In this document: in pieces, positions 43,009 to 55,429 of the stretch | Position numbering within the stretch: position 1 is the stretch's first letter | Layout of the letters: the number at the start of each line of letters is the position of its first letter | Assembly (NCBI RefSeq): GCF_028401385.1 | Contig: NZ_JAQOMR010000001.1 | Location: 3,454,501 to 3,518,500 of the forward strand | Reading direction: 5' to 3' | Source: Marinicella algicola | GTDB lineage: Bacteria; Pseudomonadota; Gammaproteobacteria; Xanthomonadales; Marinicellaceae | DNA length: 64,000 bases | Notes under the pieces: generated by a model | Database searches by the model: none | Seen by the model: only the letters and a program-made list of their open reading frames with translations | Told to the model about the DNA's origin: nothing | Made by a program: the position numbers and the translations under genes

Positions 43009-43644
43009 CTACATCGCGATATAGCGGTCGCGGCGATGATTGAAGGCAAGAATAATGTTGATGACCACGGCGCCGGCAATCGAGCAGGCGATAATGAACG
43101 GGGTCGCCACGAAAAACGAGAGCACCAGAACCAGACCGTCGAGGCCGAGTTGGACATAGCCCGCCTTCAGTCCGAACCGGTCCTGCAGGTAAAGCGCCAG
43201 AATGCCGAAACCGCCAAGGCTGGCGCTGTGGCGGAAAAAGATCAGAAGCGCCGTTCCGACCAGAACCCCGCCGAAAAGGCCGGCCGCCAACGGATGGGTA
43301 TCGCCGATTGTCAGAAAGCGCGGGATGATGCCGGTGAGCGCCGACATCAGCCCAACGGCAATGAAGGTCTTGACTGTGAAGGCAACGCCCATCCGCTTCC
43401 AAGCGAAATAGTAGAACGGCAGGTTGACCACGAAAAAGGCGAGACCGAAGCTGATACCGGATGAATACACCAGCAGAAAGGCAAGGCCCGCCGTGCCGCC
43501 GGTGAGCAAACCGCCCGCTTTGAGCACAAGCACACCGAGCGAGGCGAGAACCGCCCCTGTGACAATGCCCTGAACATCCTCAAGCCCAGAATGGTTTTCG
43601 GATGTGGAATTGAGAATGTTTCTGAGAAACCTGTTTTCAGACAC
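43009..43644 (-). CDS. YitT family membrane protein
   Basis: An intact 211-residue protein with about five membrane segments and the family glycine motif LLTGGTAGLAFLLVY. YitT proteins (DUF161) are widespread integral membrane proteins of unproven transport role. It lies upstream of lhr on the same strand with a 42-base gap. Confidence 0.8.
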   Translation of the reverse strand: MSENRFLRNILNSTSENHSGLEDVQGIVTGAVLASLGVLVLKAGGLLTGGTAGLAFLLVYSSGISFGLAFFVVNLPFYYFAWKRMGVAFTVKTFIAVGLMSALTGIIPRFLTIGDTHPLAAGLFGGVLVGTALLIFFRHSASLGGFGILALYLQDRFGLKAGYVQLGLDGLVLVLSFFVATPFIIACSIAGAVVINIILAFNHRRDRYIAM

Positions 43645-43698
43645 CTGGCGCCATTCCGAAGAGAAAGGAAACCGCTAAGAACAGCCGTTCCCGATATG

Positions 43699-43743
43699 AT
43701 AAAACCGGGACGACCTGCCCGAAGCAGGGCCATCCCGGTTTCT
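43699..43743 (-). terminator. Terminator after the small HTH gene
   Basis: Outer stem AAACCGGGA / TCCCGGTTT with a nested CCTGC/GCAGG stem. On the minus strand it is followed by TTTTATCAT. It lies about 35 bases past the HTH stop and would separate it from yitT. Confidence 0.7.
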
Positions 43744-43775
43744 TCATCAACCAAAACAATGTGCGCGTCAAACCC

Positions 43776-44081
43776 TCAGACGACGTCGTCCTGGTCGACG
43801 CGACCGCCCTCACCTTCCCAGTTGAGAATACGGCGGGTTTCACTTTCGGTGAATTTCAGGCGAATGCCGATACCGCCTTCGTTTTCCTCCGGTAGAAACA
43901 TGACGCCGAGCGCCTCAAGCGTGCCTTTCAGCTTATCCTGGCTTGTGGCGCCAAAGTCAGCTGTTCCGTTTTCGAATTCGGCGATCTTATCTTCAGGAAT
44001 TCCACTTTCATGGGCCAGCGCCTCGCGATCGATATGGGCAAGAATACGGGCGGCGTGGCAGAGTTCCGGTGTCAAAGTCAT
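43776..44081 (-). CDS. Small XRE-like helix-turn-helix protein
   Basis: About 101 residues: TPELCHAARILAHIDREALAHESGI, then IPEDKIAEFENGTADFG, resembling the HTH of Cro/CI-type regulators, then an acidic C terminus. The ATG at 44081 is preceded by GGAGG. No toxin partner is adjacent, so it is more likely a stand-alone regulator than an antitoxin. Confidence 0.65.
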   Translation of the reverse strand: MTLTPELCHAARILAHIDREALAHESGIPEDKIAEFENGTADFGATSQDKLKGTLEALGVMFLPEENEGGIGIRLKFTESETRRILNWEGEGGRVDQDDVV

Positions 44082-44150
44082 AACGGCCTCCATGTGAGGT
44101 TCATCGGGTTTTGTATATCAAAACGCCGGAAACCCGGATGAAGTTCCCGT

Positions 44151-45144
44151 TCAGACCCCGGCCAGAAACAGCAGGCCCGGCACCGGTTCGCCGGCATCCT
44201 TGCGCAGCACGGTTTTCCGTTCGGCCTTGAGACTGAGGCCCGCCCCGGTCAGCAACCGCTTCACATAGGAAGCTGAATGGGCATAACGCAGGCTCGGCAG
44301 CAAGGTGAAATCGCTTCCGGGAGCCGCTTCCTCGACGGAAAACAGAAACAGCCCGCCAGGTGCGATGAGCGCAGTGACATGGCGCATCAGACTTTCGAGT
44401 GCGCCCAGATACATCGCCACATCAGCGGCAATCACAAGGTCGGCGCGCCGATAGGGACGTGCCGCCGAAAAAGTCCGCTTTCTTCAGGCGCCAGCAAAGG
44501 TCGGCCTGGACCAGAACCGCATAAAAGCCTTTCTGTTCGGCTTTCTGAAGCATGTTTTGCGAAAGGTCGAAGCCTTCGAGGCGTTCGGCATACTGGTAAA
44601 ATGCCTCTCCGGAAAGTCCTGTGCCGCAGCCAAGATCGACGGCCAGGCCGTAGCGGGCGCCGCCTTCGCTCTCCAGCAGCAATGATGCCAGTTGTTGCGG
44701 CGCGCGATAGTCAAGCCGTTCGGTCAATGCCGCGTCGAAATGCTCTGCGTAGGAATCGAACAACGCCTCGACATAGCGGCCCGGCGGATGGACCGGTATA
44801 CGGGCCGCGCCAAGCACGGCAAGTTTCATCGGCGCTGCAAAAACGTCCTCTGCATCCAGCTTTTCGAGCGCTTCAAGCGTCTCGATTGCGCGCTCAATAT
44901 CTCCGGCATGTTCCTGATAGGCTGACAGCAAGGCGAGGCCCGCCGGCCACCCGGGCACAAGCTCAAGCGCCTGCACCATCAGATCTGCAGCCGCAGCAAA
45001 TTCGCCGGCCTCGTCCAGCATCCGCGCAAAATCGGCACGGCGGTCTGCGAGCAGGTCGCCGGAAGAAAAGGATAAATTGTTCAAGGGGTTTGAAACCAGG
45101 CAGTTGCACTGAGCGCCAATGTCGCTTTTTCGCCGGAAAAGCAA
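44151..45144 (-). CDS. TPR-containing class I SAM-dependent methyltransferase (frameshifted)
   Basis: The N-terminal 100 or so residues look like TPR helices (AADLMVQALELVPGWPAGLALLSAYQEHAGDIERA). The methyltransferase domain has GLAVDLGCGTGLSGEAF (SAM-binding loop) and LVIAADVAMYLGALE. One base is missing from the A-run 44468-44472; restored it reads ADFFSAARPYRRADLVI. The true start is uncertain: 45144 and 45085 are both TTG codons and no ATG is well placed. Substrate unknown. Confidence 0.72.
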
Positions 45145-45246
45145 GCGGAATCATCTGGCAGCTCTTGTCTTCCAAAGGAGCGCTCTCCACCTTGATTGCG
45201 CCCCATTATCGCCTTATGGACGAGCCCAGCAAAAGGACGAGACGGA

Positions 45247-45513
45247 ATGAGCAATGAAGTGAACCGGTTTCTGGGCGGTACCGTTGTCGGCACGCTCGTC
45301 AGACTGCTGGTCGTCTCTCTGATTGTCGGCTTCATTTTCTCCGCGGTCGGCATCCATCCGCTCGACCTGTGGTATGGCGTTATCGATTTCTTCGGCAATC
45401 TCTGGCAGCGCGGCTTTGCCGCTCTCGGCGAGATCGGCCATTATTTCGTGCTTGGCGCCATCATCGTCATCCCGGTGTTTATCATCATCCGCATTCTGAG
45501 TTATCGCCGTTGA
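45247..45513 (+). CDS. Small membrane protein (DUF6460-like)
   Basis: 88 residues with two hydrophobic segments (LVRLLVVSLIVGFIFSAVGI and YFVLGAIIVIPVFIIIRIL). It resembles the small rhizobial DUF6460 family of unknown function. AAAGGACG precedes the ATG. Its TGA overlaps the TTG start of the next gene. Confidence 0.7.
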   Translation: MSNEVNRFLGGTVVGTLVRLLVVSLIVGFIFSAVGIHPLDLWYGVIDFFGNLWQRGFAALGEIGHYFVLGAIIVIPVFIIIRILSYRR

Positions 45514-46003
45514 CCGTATCCAAGACAGGCCGCCGGGGCTTTACACTGGCCCTTATTGCAATCGGACTTTCTGCCTGCAGTGTCGGCCTTTTCGGCGGCG
45601 GCATGCCAAAGGCAATGTCTCGTCGCAGACGATGACCGCAACCTTCCTGCCGTGGGTCAATGAACTGCGGCAATCCCGTGGGCTTCCACCGGTCAGCGCG
45701 TCGCGCGCCTGCACCGCTGTGGCAGTCGATCAGGCAAGCCGGATGGCGCTTGCCGACAAGATGAACCACATCACCGGAAGTGAAGCGGTCGCCGCCCGGT
45801 TCAAGCGCAATGACCTGCCTCTGCCGGCCGCCGAAAACATTGCCATGCATCAGGCAACGCCCGAGCGGGCGTTTCAGGCCTGGGTCAATTCACCCGGGCA
45901 TTTGAAGAATATGCTTGGAAATTATTCCCATCTCGGGGTTGCGAAAGCAGCCAGCCCCAATTCAGGCAACACCCCGTTCTGGTCGATGTGCCTCAGCCAG
46001 TAG
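45510..46003 (+). CDS. CAP-domain (SCP-like) lipoprotein, frameshifted
   Basis: About 164 residues: a lipoprotein signal (FTLALIAIGLSAC, lipobox LSAC) then a CAP domain with VNELRQSRGLPPVSAS, NHITGSEAVAARF, AENIAMHQATPERAFQAWVNSPGHLKNML. One A is missing at 45608-45610. The start is TTG in a four-base overlap (TTGA) with the preceding gene, so translation is probably coupled. It converges on pyrD with an 11-base overlap. Extracytoplasmic role unknown. Confidence 0.75.
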
Positions 46004-47083
46004 CGAATTCGAAAGGCTTCGCGGCCCATTCATTGACGGCGGTATCGCGCAGCTGACGGATCGATGACAGACCGTCCTTCTCCAGCGCTGCAAGCATCGC
46101 CGCAAAACTGTCGGCCATCAGCTGCGGCCCCTCATAGACCATACCGGAATAGATCTGCACCAGGTCGGCACCGGCGCGGATTTTTCCAGCGCCCGTTCGC
46201 CGGTCGAAACGCCGCCAACGCCGATAATCACCATGTCCGGCCCAAGGCGCTGACGCATGCGCGCCAAAAGCGCGGTCGAGCGCTCGAACAATGGCGCACC
46301 GGAAAGACCACCGCTCTCACCCGCCTGTTTTTCGTCCGTCAGGCCGTTGCGCGACAGCGTCGTGTTGGCAACGATCACCCCGTCAAGCGTGCTCCCGGCA
46401 ATCTCGGCGATGATATCGTCCAGGCCGGCTTCGGTCAGATCGGGCGCGATCTTCAAGAACACCGGCAAGCGGACCGCCGCCTTTTCCCGAGCGTCGGCAA
46501 CGGCATCGAGCAGCTTTGCAAGCTGTTCGCGCGCCTGCAGGTCACGCAGACCCGGCGTGTTCGGGGAGGAAATGTTGACGGTCAGATAGTCGGCAAGCGG
46601 CGAGAACAGATCAATACCTGCGACATAATCGGCGATCCGGTCTTCCGAGGTCTTGTTGGCGCCGATATTGACGCCGATGACGCCATGCCGCTTGCGCTTT
46701 TCAAGCCGGGCGGCGAGCGCTGCATGGCCGTCATTGTTGAAACCCATTCGGTTGATCACCGCCTCGTCTTTCACCAGCCTGAACAGCCGCGGCTTCGGGT
46801 TGCCGGGTTGCGGGCGTGGCGTCACGGTGCCCACTTCCACATGCCCGAAGCCGAGCTTCACCAGACCGTCGATCGCCTCGCCGTTCTTGTCGAGACCGGC
46901 GGCAACCCCCAGCGGATTGGCAAAGGAAAGGCCAGCCGCAGTGACCGCGAGACGGTCGTCAACCGCGTGGCGGGCACGCGGCATCAGCCCGCTAGCGATC
47001 CCCTTGACAGTCAAGCCATGCGCCACCTCCGGGTCGAGCATGAAAACCGCATTGCGCGCGCCGCATTTGAAGAGATTGATCAT
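45993..47083 (-). CDS. pyrD: Dihydroorotate dehydrogenase (quinone), class 2 (frameshifted)
   Basis: Membrane-linked PyrD that oxidises dihydroorotate with FMN and passes electrons to quinone. Visible are VAAGLDKNGEAIDGL, NRMGFNNDG and the class 2 active-site strand TVNISSPNTPGLRDLQ. One A is missing (46181-46185); restored the tail continues IRAGADLVQIYSGMVYEGP and stops at 45993. About 363 residues. The ATG overlaps the DUF952 stop by four bases. Confidence 0.92.
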
Positions 47084-47436
47084 GCCAGAAGTCCGCTAAA
47101 GTCATGGCCGCCAGCGGCCGTTTCAGGCAGTTCCTTTTCCCAGACCACTGCGGAAAAGGGAAGAACCCCATAAAGATGGGGAAACAGCGCACCGCCGCGC
47201 GAAGGTTCGTATTTCAGCGCATCGCCCAGCATCCCGGCATTGACGGCAATGAGCAGCAAATCGCGCTTGCCGGAAAAATGCCGTGCAGCAGTTTCTGCCA
47301 CCTGATCCGCTGTCGAAAAATGGATAAAGCCGTCAGCACGGTCGACATCGGTACCATCATAAGTGCCAGAAAGGCGTGCGGCCTGCCATTCAAGGCGCGC
47401 GACGATCTTGAATATTGGTTGCGGCATAAGCATCAT
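47080..47436 (-). CDS. DUF952 family protein
   Basis: About 118 residues with the DUF952 features FKIVARLEWQAARLSGTY, DGFIHFSTADQVAETAARHF and LYGVLPFSAVVW. The fold resembles a glutathione/ADP-ribose-binding barrel, but no activity is established. The gene precedes and overlaps pyrD, a common rhizobial arrangement. Start set at the first of two ATGs (47436), after GGGA; MPQP at 47427 is the alternative. Confidence 0.8.
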   Translation of the reverse strand: MMLMPQPIFKIVARLEWQAARLSGTYDGTDVDRADGFIHFSTADQVAETAARHFSGKRDLLLIAVNAGMLGDALKYEPSRGGALFPHLYGVLPFSAVVWEKELPETAAGGHDFSGLLA

Positions 47437-47685
47437 GTCCCGGCGGCTTCCATTCGGCACGGTTTGAACCAGCCTGCGGCAAAAGTCCATGGCAAGTACA
47501 GGGCGACACGCGAAAGCAACAGCAAATGCGGGATTTTCATGGCAGATCCGTTTTTTCTATTGATATCCAGCTGAAACGCGCGATCATGGAAAAGATTTTC
47601 GCCCTTTGGTCGCAATGGCTGTGTATTGTCGCCGTCAAGCGACAAACGGCAGGGTTGTGACATTGCCTTTGGGAGGAGGCAGCGA

Positions 47686-48333
47686 ATGACCGGACAGACA
47701 ATACTGATCGCCGACGATCATCCGCTTTTCCGCAGCGCACTCAAACAAGCCATCAGCGGAATGGCCACCTATTATGCTGTGGTCGAGGCCGGTGATTTCG
47801 AGGGAGTTCAGCAGGCTGCCCGCGAACACCCCGAGGCCGACCTGCTGCTGCTCGATCTTGCCATGCCGGGGGTCAGCGGACTTTCCGGTCTGATAACACT
47901 GAAGGCGGAGTTTTCCAGCCTGCCGATCGTGGTCATTTCGGCGAGCGACGACGACGACACGATCCGCCGGGCGCTAGCGCTCGGCGCCTCCGGCTTCATC
48001 TCCAAATCCGTCGGCATCGACGAATTGCGCAATGGCATCCGCACCGTGCTCTCCGGCGAGATCTATACGCCGGAGGACTTCGAGGGCGGCGAGGAAACCG
48101 ATCCCGACATTGCCGATATGCTGGAACGGCTGCAGACATTGACGCCGCAGCAGTCACGCGTGCTGAGGATGCTGTGCGAAGGCCTTCTCAACAAGCAGAT
48201 CGCCTATGAACTCGGCGTCTCCGAGGCTACCGTCAAGGCCCATGTCTCGGCCATTTTGCTGAAACTGAATGTCGACAGCCGGACCCAGGCGGTGATTCAG
48301 CTTGGCAAGGTGAATATGGCGATGGTGGCGTGA
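47686..48333 (+). CDS. LuxR/NarL-family response regulator
   Basis: An intact 215-residue protein. Receiver domain: ILIADDHPLFRSAL with the acidic pocket, phospho-acceptor D in LLLLDLAMPG (about residue 55) and the switch lysine in FISKSV. C-terminal LuxR helix-turn-helix: LTPQQSRVLRMLCEGLLNKQIAYELGVSEATVKAH. The ATG follows GGGAGGAGG. No histidine kinase is adjacent. Confidence 0.9.
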   Translation: MTGQTILIADDHPLFRSALKQAISGMATYYAVVEAGDFEGVQQAAREHPEADLLLLDLAMPGVSGLSGLITLKAEFSSLPIVVISASDDDDTIRRALALGASGFISKSVGIDELRNGIRTVLSGEIYTPEDFEGGEETDPDIADMLERLQTLTPQQSRVLRMLCEGLLNKQIAYELGVSEATVKAHVSAILLKLNVDSRTQAVIQLGKVNMAMVA

Positions 48334-48435
48334 CCGGACAGAGGATTTTATTCCTGTTTCGGCTTTACCTGACAGTGATCTTTGCGATATATTCTCTCCG
48401 TTATCGATGCGCCGCAGTGGCCGGAGTGAACAACC

Positions 48436-49111
48436 ATGTCCAGCAAGCTTCGCCATAGCGCCATCTGGAGTGCGCTTGACGAACTGGCCGCCGGCCATAA
48501 GCTGACCCCTTCGGGGCTGGCGCGCAAGGCCGGCCTGGACCCCACCGCCTTCAACAAATCCAAACGCATTGGCAAGGACGGACGCGAGCGTTGGCCCTCA
48601 ATGGAATCCATTGCCAAGGTTCTTGATGCGACCGGCAGCGATCTCTCCGCTTTTCTCGATAAAGGCGATGAATTCGCCTCCGGGGATGGCCGTCCGCCGA
48701 GGGGGCATTTCCGCCACAAGCTTCGACGATCCCATTGCTTGGCATGGCGCGGGCGGGAACCGGTGGCTTTTTGACGATGGCGGCTATCCGGTCGGCCAGG
48801 GCTGGGACGAGGTCGATTTTCCTGCGCCTGCGCTGACCAGCCAGAGTGTCTATGCACTCGAAGTGCAGGGCGAAAGCATGCTGCCGCTTTATCGTGACGG
48901 CGATGTGTTGATCGTCGAGGCCAATGCCGACACGCGCAAGGGTGATCGCGTAGTCGTCAAGACCCTCGACGGAGAAGTCATGGCCAAGGTGCTGGTGCGC
49001 CGCACCAGCCGTCAGATCGAACTGATGTCGATCAACCCCGCCCATCAAAATCTTACCTTCGACCTTGCCGCCGTAGAATGGATCGCCCGCATCATCTGGG
49101 CCAGCCAGTAG
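48436..49111 (+). CDS. HTH regulator with S24 (LexA/CI-like) peptidase domain (two frameshifts)
   Basis: About 226 residues. N-terminal XRE HTH (LTPSGLARKAGLDPTAFNKSKR). The C-terminal S24 domain has SVYALEVQGESMLPLYRDGDVLIV with the catalytic serine and RKGDRVVVKTLDGEVMAKVL with the catalytic lysine. Missing bases at 48701-48705 and 48768-48772; restored the linker reads GAFPPQASTIPLLGMARAG. A phage-CI-like or stress-responsive repressor of unknown targets, not inside a visible prophage. Confidence 0.8.
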
Positions 49112-49146
49112 CGGCGACCCCTCGCATCCAATCGAAAGACATTCCC

Positions 49147-49563
49147 ATGACCCGAACACCGCTTACCCATTATGACGCCCTGATCTATGTGATGGTCATG
49201 GCCTCGGCCGTCGACAGCGCAATGAGCGATGTCGAGTTGCTGCGCATCGGCCATATTACCCGTTCGCTACCGGTCTTCGACGGTTTTGACGAGGACCGCC
49301 TGACCGATGTCGCCCATGCCTGTGCGGATATCCTGTCCGGCGATGAAGGCATGGATATCGCGCTTGAAATCATCCGCGACACGCTGCCGGCCAGGCTTTA
49401 TGACACCGCCTATGCGCTTGCCGTGGAAATCATGTCGGTCGATCAGGCGATCAGGCCCGAGGAAATCCGCCTGCTCCAGCTTGTGCGGGACCGGCTTGCG
49501 TTGGACAAACTCACCTGCGCCGCTATTGAACGCGGCGCAATCGCACGTTACCGCGCGCTGTAA
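49147..49563 (+). CDS. TerB-family (tellurite resistance-like) protein
   Basis: An intact 138-residue all-helical protein matching the TerB/DjlA-N fold: HYDALIYVMVMASAVDSAMSDVELLRIGHI with acidic, possibly metal-binding residues, and a second repeat YALAVEIMSVDQAIRPEEIRLLQLVRD. The function in this context is unknown; it is often a stand-alone gene in rhizobia. It starts 35 bases after the S24 regulator. Confidence 0.8.
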   Translation: MTRTPLTHYDALIYVMVMASAVDSAMSDVELLRIGHITRSLPVFDGFDEDRLTDVAHACADILSGDEGMDIALEIIRDTLPARLYDTAYALAVEIMSVDQAIRPEEIRLLQLVRDRLALDKLTCAAIERGAIARYRAL

Positions 49564-49727
49564 GAGGGCCGCAAAGGCGGTGAACAATGGTGTTTACCTG
49601 CACCACAAGTTATAACCATTGCGTGTGCTGAAATAAAAATCTATTACATGTTGTGATTCGCGGAAAACTACGTCTTTAATAGAAACCTTCGAAATTACCC
49701 CCATGAGTGGTATTGAAGGAGGTTGCT

Positions 49728-51622
49728 TTGAAGGCTTCGAACTTGTCCGTGACCATGCGCACAAGACCGAAGAACCCGGGCGCGCTAGCGCGGGCGGAAA
49801 CCGATCCGCTTGCCAGTGAACGCCGGACGCTGAAGCGACTCGGCTTTGAAGATGCTACGATCTGCGCCGCAGAAACCGCCGCCCGACACAACGCTACAAC
49901 CATAGAACAGGAGCTCCTCGCCAATGGCGCAGTCTCCCCTGAGGCCTACTATCGGCGACTGGCTTTCTACCTCGGGCTACCGTTCGTTCCTAAACTCGAC
50001 GTGACCTGCGTTATTGATCGCCCCAGGCTCGACCGCCTGCTGGTGACCGCCAGCGGCCTCCGACTGGAGGACAGGGATGGCAACACCACATTTGCTGTCG
50101 TGCCGCGCGCTGCGGGCCTGGCCGAGCTTCACCGGCGCCTGGCCCGCCGGCCAGCGCTTCGCCGGGCCGTTGTGATCACCACGCCCTCCACGATCCGCCA
50201 TGCTGTCTGGCATGCCGGCGCAAGACGCAGGCTGATCACCACAATTCACCGCCTGATGGCCTGGGAGCCGCGGTTCTCTGCCCGTATCGTTTTCTGGGGA
50301 AAACAGGGGTTTCTGCTCGGCGGCGGCGTGGCATCATTCTTCTCCGGCCTGGCGCTGTTTCCCGCCGAAACGCTCCTCGCCACGCACATCCTTTTCACCG
50401 CACTGTATTTCCTCACCCTGCTCGTCCGTCTGGCGGCGTTGCGTATGGGCCCACCCGCACCCACCCGCGCTGACGCCGATGACCGGACGGCGGATGAGAC
50501 ACCACCGCCGGTCTACACGGTCATGGTTGCGCTCTATCACGAAGCCAATATGGTTCCGCAACTCGTCAGCCACCTGAAAAAGCTCAACTGGCCTGCCTCA
50601 AAGCTCGATATCAAGCTGGTGTGCGAGGCAGACGATCACGAAACCATCGCGACCATTGAGACAGAGTGCTTGCCGCCGCAATTCGAACTCGTCACCGTGC
50701 CGCCGGCAGCCCCACGGACAAAACCGAAGGCGCTCGACTATGCGCTTTCGGGCGCGCGGGAAAATTCCTCACCATTTACGACGCGGAAGACCGACCACAC
50801 CCCGACCAGTTGCGGGAAGCCTGGATCACCTTCGAAAACGGGCCCGCAGCACTGGCTTGCTTGCAGGCGCCGCTGACGATCGACAATATCGGCCAAAACT
50901 GGATCACAGCTTTGTTTGCCTGCGAATATGCCGGTCTGTTCCGGGGCATTCTGCCTTTTCTGGCACGGCATGATTTCCCGCTTCCGCTTGGCGGCACATC
51001 GAACCACTTCCGCACCGAGGTACTGCGCAAATGCCGCGCATGGGATCCCTACAATGTCACCGAGGATGCGGATCTCGGTCTCAGGCTTCACCGTCTGGGC
51101 TATCGCTGCGGCGTGATCACAAGCGAGACGCTTGAAGACGCGCCCGTACGTGGGCGCGCATGGATGGCCCAGCGCTCACGCTGGATCAAGGGGTGGCTTC
51201 AGACTTTGCTCGTCGCATTGCGCGAACCCCGAAAACTCCATCGTGAACTGGGTACGCTCGGGACTACAGCCTTTCTGGTCAACGGCGCGGGCGTTATCCT
51301 GTCCGCGTTGCTGCATCCACTCCTGTTTGTAGCTCTGCTCACGACAATTGCCACGATCATTCATCCGGATTACCAGCCCTCCGCCCTGCATCAATTGCTG
51401 TCCGGCGTGGACATCGCCAATATTCTGGCCAGCTATCTGGTGTTTCTGCGGCTCGGTCTGTCGCGCATGCGTCCTGAAGAAAAACGGCAGATGCGTGTGG
51501 ATGCACTCTATGTTCCGCTCTATTGGCTGATGCTTTCCGTGGCGGCCTGGAGGGCACTCGCCGAACTCTATCACGCTCCGTTCCTGTGGCGGAAGACTGC
51601 TCATGTTCCGAGTGCGATTTAG
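49728..51622 (+). CDS. Family 2 membrane glycosyltransferase with MshEN-like N-domain (frameshifted)
   Basis: About 632 residues. Residues 25-90 resemble the MshEN/GSPII_E N-terminal domain (ATTIEQELLANGAVSPEAYYRRLA). A membrane helix pair (about 195-245) follows, then a GT2 catalytic domain with DDHET, TIYDAEDRPHP, NVTEDADLGLRL and the processive-type QRSRWIKGW, and three C-terminal helices. One G is missing at 50758-50760. The TTG at 49728 is chosen because AAGGAGG lies five bases upstream. It probably makes a surface polysaccharide. Confidence 0.82.
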
Positions 51623-53892
<2,270 letters not shown>

Positions 53893-53896
<4 letters not shown>

Positions 53897-54185
53897 GCCC
53901 AGCACATCCGACAGACCCGGACGAAGACCCGCTGATCGTCGAGACACGTCTGCGCCGCAAGCGGCGAGACCGGTGGCTGCGTGAGGGGATATGTCGGTTG
54001 GCCGCCGTCTGGCACAGATCGGTGTGCTGGGCTGGATTTTCGTGGTGCCGACGCTTGCGGGCCTGTTCTTAGGCCGTTGGATCGATGCGCGGCTTTCAAC
54101 GGGCATCTTCTGGAGCGCGCCATTCATGCTGATCGGGCTCGTCATTGGCGGCTGGACCGCCTGGAAATGGATGAATGCACAATGA
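53893..54185 (+). CDS. atpQ: N-ATPase-associated AtpQ (AtpZ/AtpI-like) membrane protein, frameshifted
   Basis: About 97 residues: a charged cytoplasmic start (PDEDPLIVETRLRRKRRDRW), then two membrane segments (IGVLGWIFVVPTLAGLFLG and FMLIGLVIGGWTAWKW). One G is missing in the run 53985-53988, which splits the charged and membrane parts. Overlaps both neighbours by four bases. Proposed in the family to assist assembly or Mg2+/Ca2+ uptake like AtpZ; not demonstrated here. Confidence 0.8.
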
Positions 54186-54472
54186 TCGACCTGTCCGCAC
54201 TGCCGCTGCCTGTCACCATGCTGGCCGGTTTTCTCGGCGGATTTGCGCTGGGCTATGCCTATTTCCTTGCGATGCGCCGTACCGCTGACCTTATCGTCAG
54301 CCAGGGGCATCCTGTGCTGGCGCTGGCTCTGACTTTTGGCCGTCTGGCACTGCTTTTCGTTGGATTCTACCTGGCCGTTCAGGCGGGCTGGGCGGCGCTT
54401 CTGGTCGCGCTGGCGGGCGTCCTTGTCGCCAAGGCAGTGATCTTGCGCGGGACACGGAGGGTATCGCCGTGA
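54182..54472 (+). CDS. atpR: N-ATPase subunit AtpR
   Basis: An intact 96-residue protein with three hydrophobic segments (MLAGFLGGFALGYAYFLAM, LALALTFGRLALLFVGFYLA, LLVALAGVLVAKAVIL). The single arginine in the second helix is typical of AtpR, which is proposed to help assemble the c-ring by pairing with its carboxylates. AtpR is found only in N-type operons, so it is diagnostic. Its stop overlaps the GTG of atpB. Confidence 0.85.
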   Translation: MIDLSALPLPVTMLAGFLGGFALGYAYFLAMRRTADLIVSQGHPVLALALTFGRLALLFVGFYLAVQAGWAALLVALAGVLVAKAVILRGTRRVSP

Positions 54473-55180
54473 ACTCCCGCTCGAATCCGTCACATTGTTC
54501 CAGATCGGACCGGTTCCGATCACGCAGGCCGTCATTACCACCTGGGTGATCATGGTGGTGATGGTGCTTGGAGCCTATCTGCTGACCCGGCGGCTCGCAT
54601 TGCTTCCAAAGAAGCGGCAAGCCGCGCTGGAATTGATTGTCGCCACGATCGACACCCAGATTCGCGAAACCACGGGGCCGTACCCGGCCCCTATCGCGGT
54701 TTCATCGGCACATTGTTCCTGTTCATCCTCGTGGCCAACTGGACCTCGCTCGTGCCGGGGATCGACCCGCCGACAGCGCAACTGGAAACCGATGCCGCGC
54801 TTGCCGTCCTCGTGTTTCTCTCGGTGATCTGGTTCGGCGTGCGTGGCGGCGGTGTGGGCGGCTATCTGAAGTCCTTCGCCGCACCCAATCCGGTGATGAT
54901 CCCGCTGAACATGCTGGAAAGCGTCACCCGCGTCTTTTCCATGTTCGTTCGCCTCTTCGGCAACGTGATGAGCGGAGTTTTCATCATCGGCATTGTCGCC
55001 TCGCTGGCCGGGCTTCTGGTGCCAATCCCGCTGATGGCGCTCGATCTTTTGACCGGGCTTGTCCAGGCCTACATCTTCGCCGTTCTTGCCATGGTGTTCA
55101 TCACGGCTGCGGTTGAAGACGGCCAGTCGGAGCCTGAAGACACCATACCGGCCACGCCCCAAACGAAAAAGGATCTCTGA
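54469..55180 (+). CDS. atpB: N-ATPase Fo subunit a (two frameshifts)
   Basis: About 237 residues. Starts GTG, then NSPLESVTLFQIGPVPITQAV after restoring one C at 54476-54478; a second C is missing at 54688-54691 (GPYPAPYRGFIGTLFLFIL). The channel helix reads NMLESVTRVFSMFVRLFGNVMSG, with the essential arginine in RLFGN. Overlaps atpR by four bases (GTGA) and atpE by one (TGATG). Confidence 0.88.
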
Positions 55181-55425
55181 TGGACTACCTCCCACTTGCC
55201 AGCATCATCTGCGCGGCCTTCGCCGTAGCCTTTGGCGCAATCGGCCCCGCCCTTGCCGAAGGTCGCGCCGTCGCAGCCGCGATGGATGCGATAGCGCGCC
55301 AACCCGAGGCGGCCAACACAATCTCGCGCACGCTTTTCGTGGGTCTCGCGATGATCGAGACAACAGCGATCTACTGTCTTGTGATCGCGCTTTTGCTGCT
55401 CTTTGCAAACCCGCTGCTGGCCTGA
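55180..55425 (+). CDS. atpE: N-ATPase Fo subunit c
   Basis: An intact 81-residue hairpin. Helix 1 contains GPALAEG with a carboxylate at E27; helix 2 contains MIETTAIY with E60, T61, T62 and Y65. In Na+-binding rings (for example Ilyobacter) the ligands are a Gln in helix 1 and Glu-Ser-Thr plus a Tyr in helix 2, so this c subunit has a Na+-type set with Glu replacing the Gln, as in N-ATPases generally. Some N-type rings have nevertheless been reported to be proton-specific, so the ion is not settled by sequence. Confidence 0.92.
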   Translation: MDYLPLASIICAAFAVAFGAIGPALAEGRAVAAAMDAIARQPEAANTISRTLFVGLAMIETTAIYCLVIALLLLFANPLLA

Positions 55426-55429
55426 TCGC

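Noticed and set aside
43776..44081. Antitoxin of a toxin-antitoxin pair
   Set aside because: No small toxin-like gene is adjacent; the neighbours are a methyltransferase and a YitT protein.
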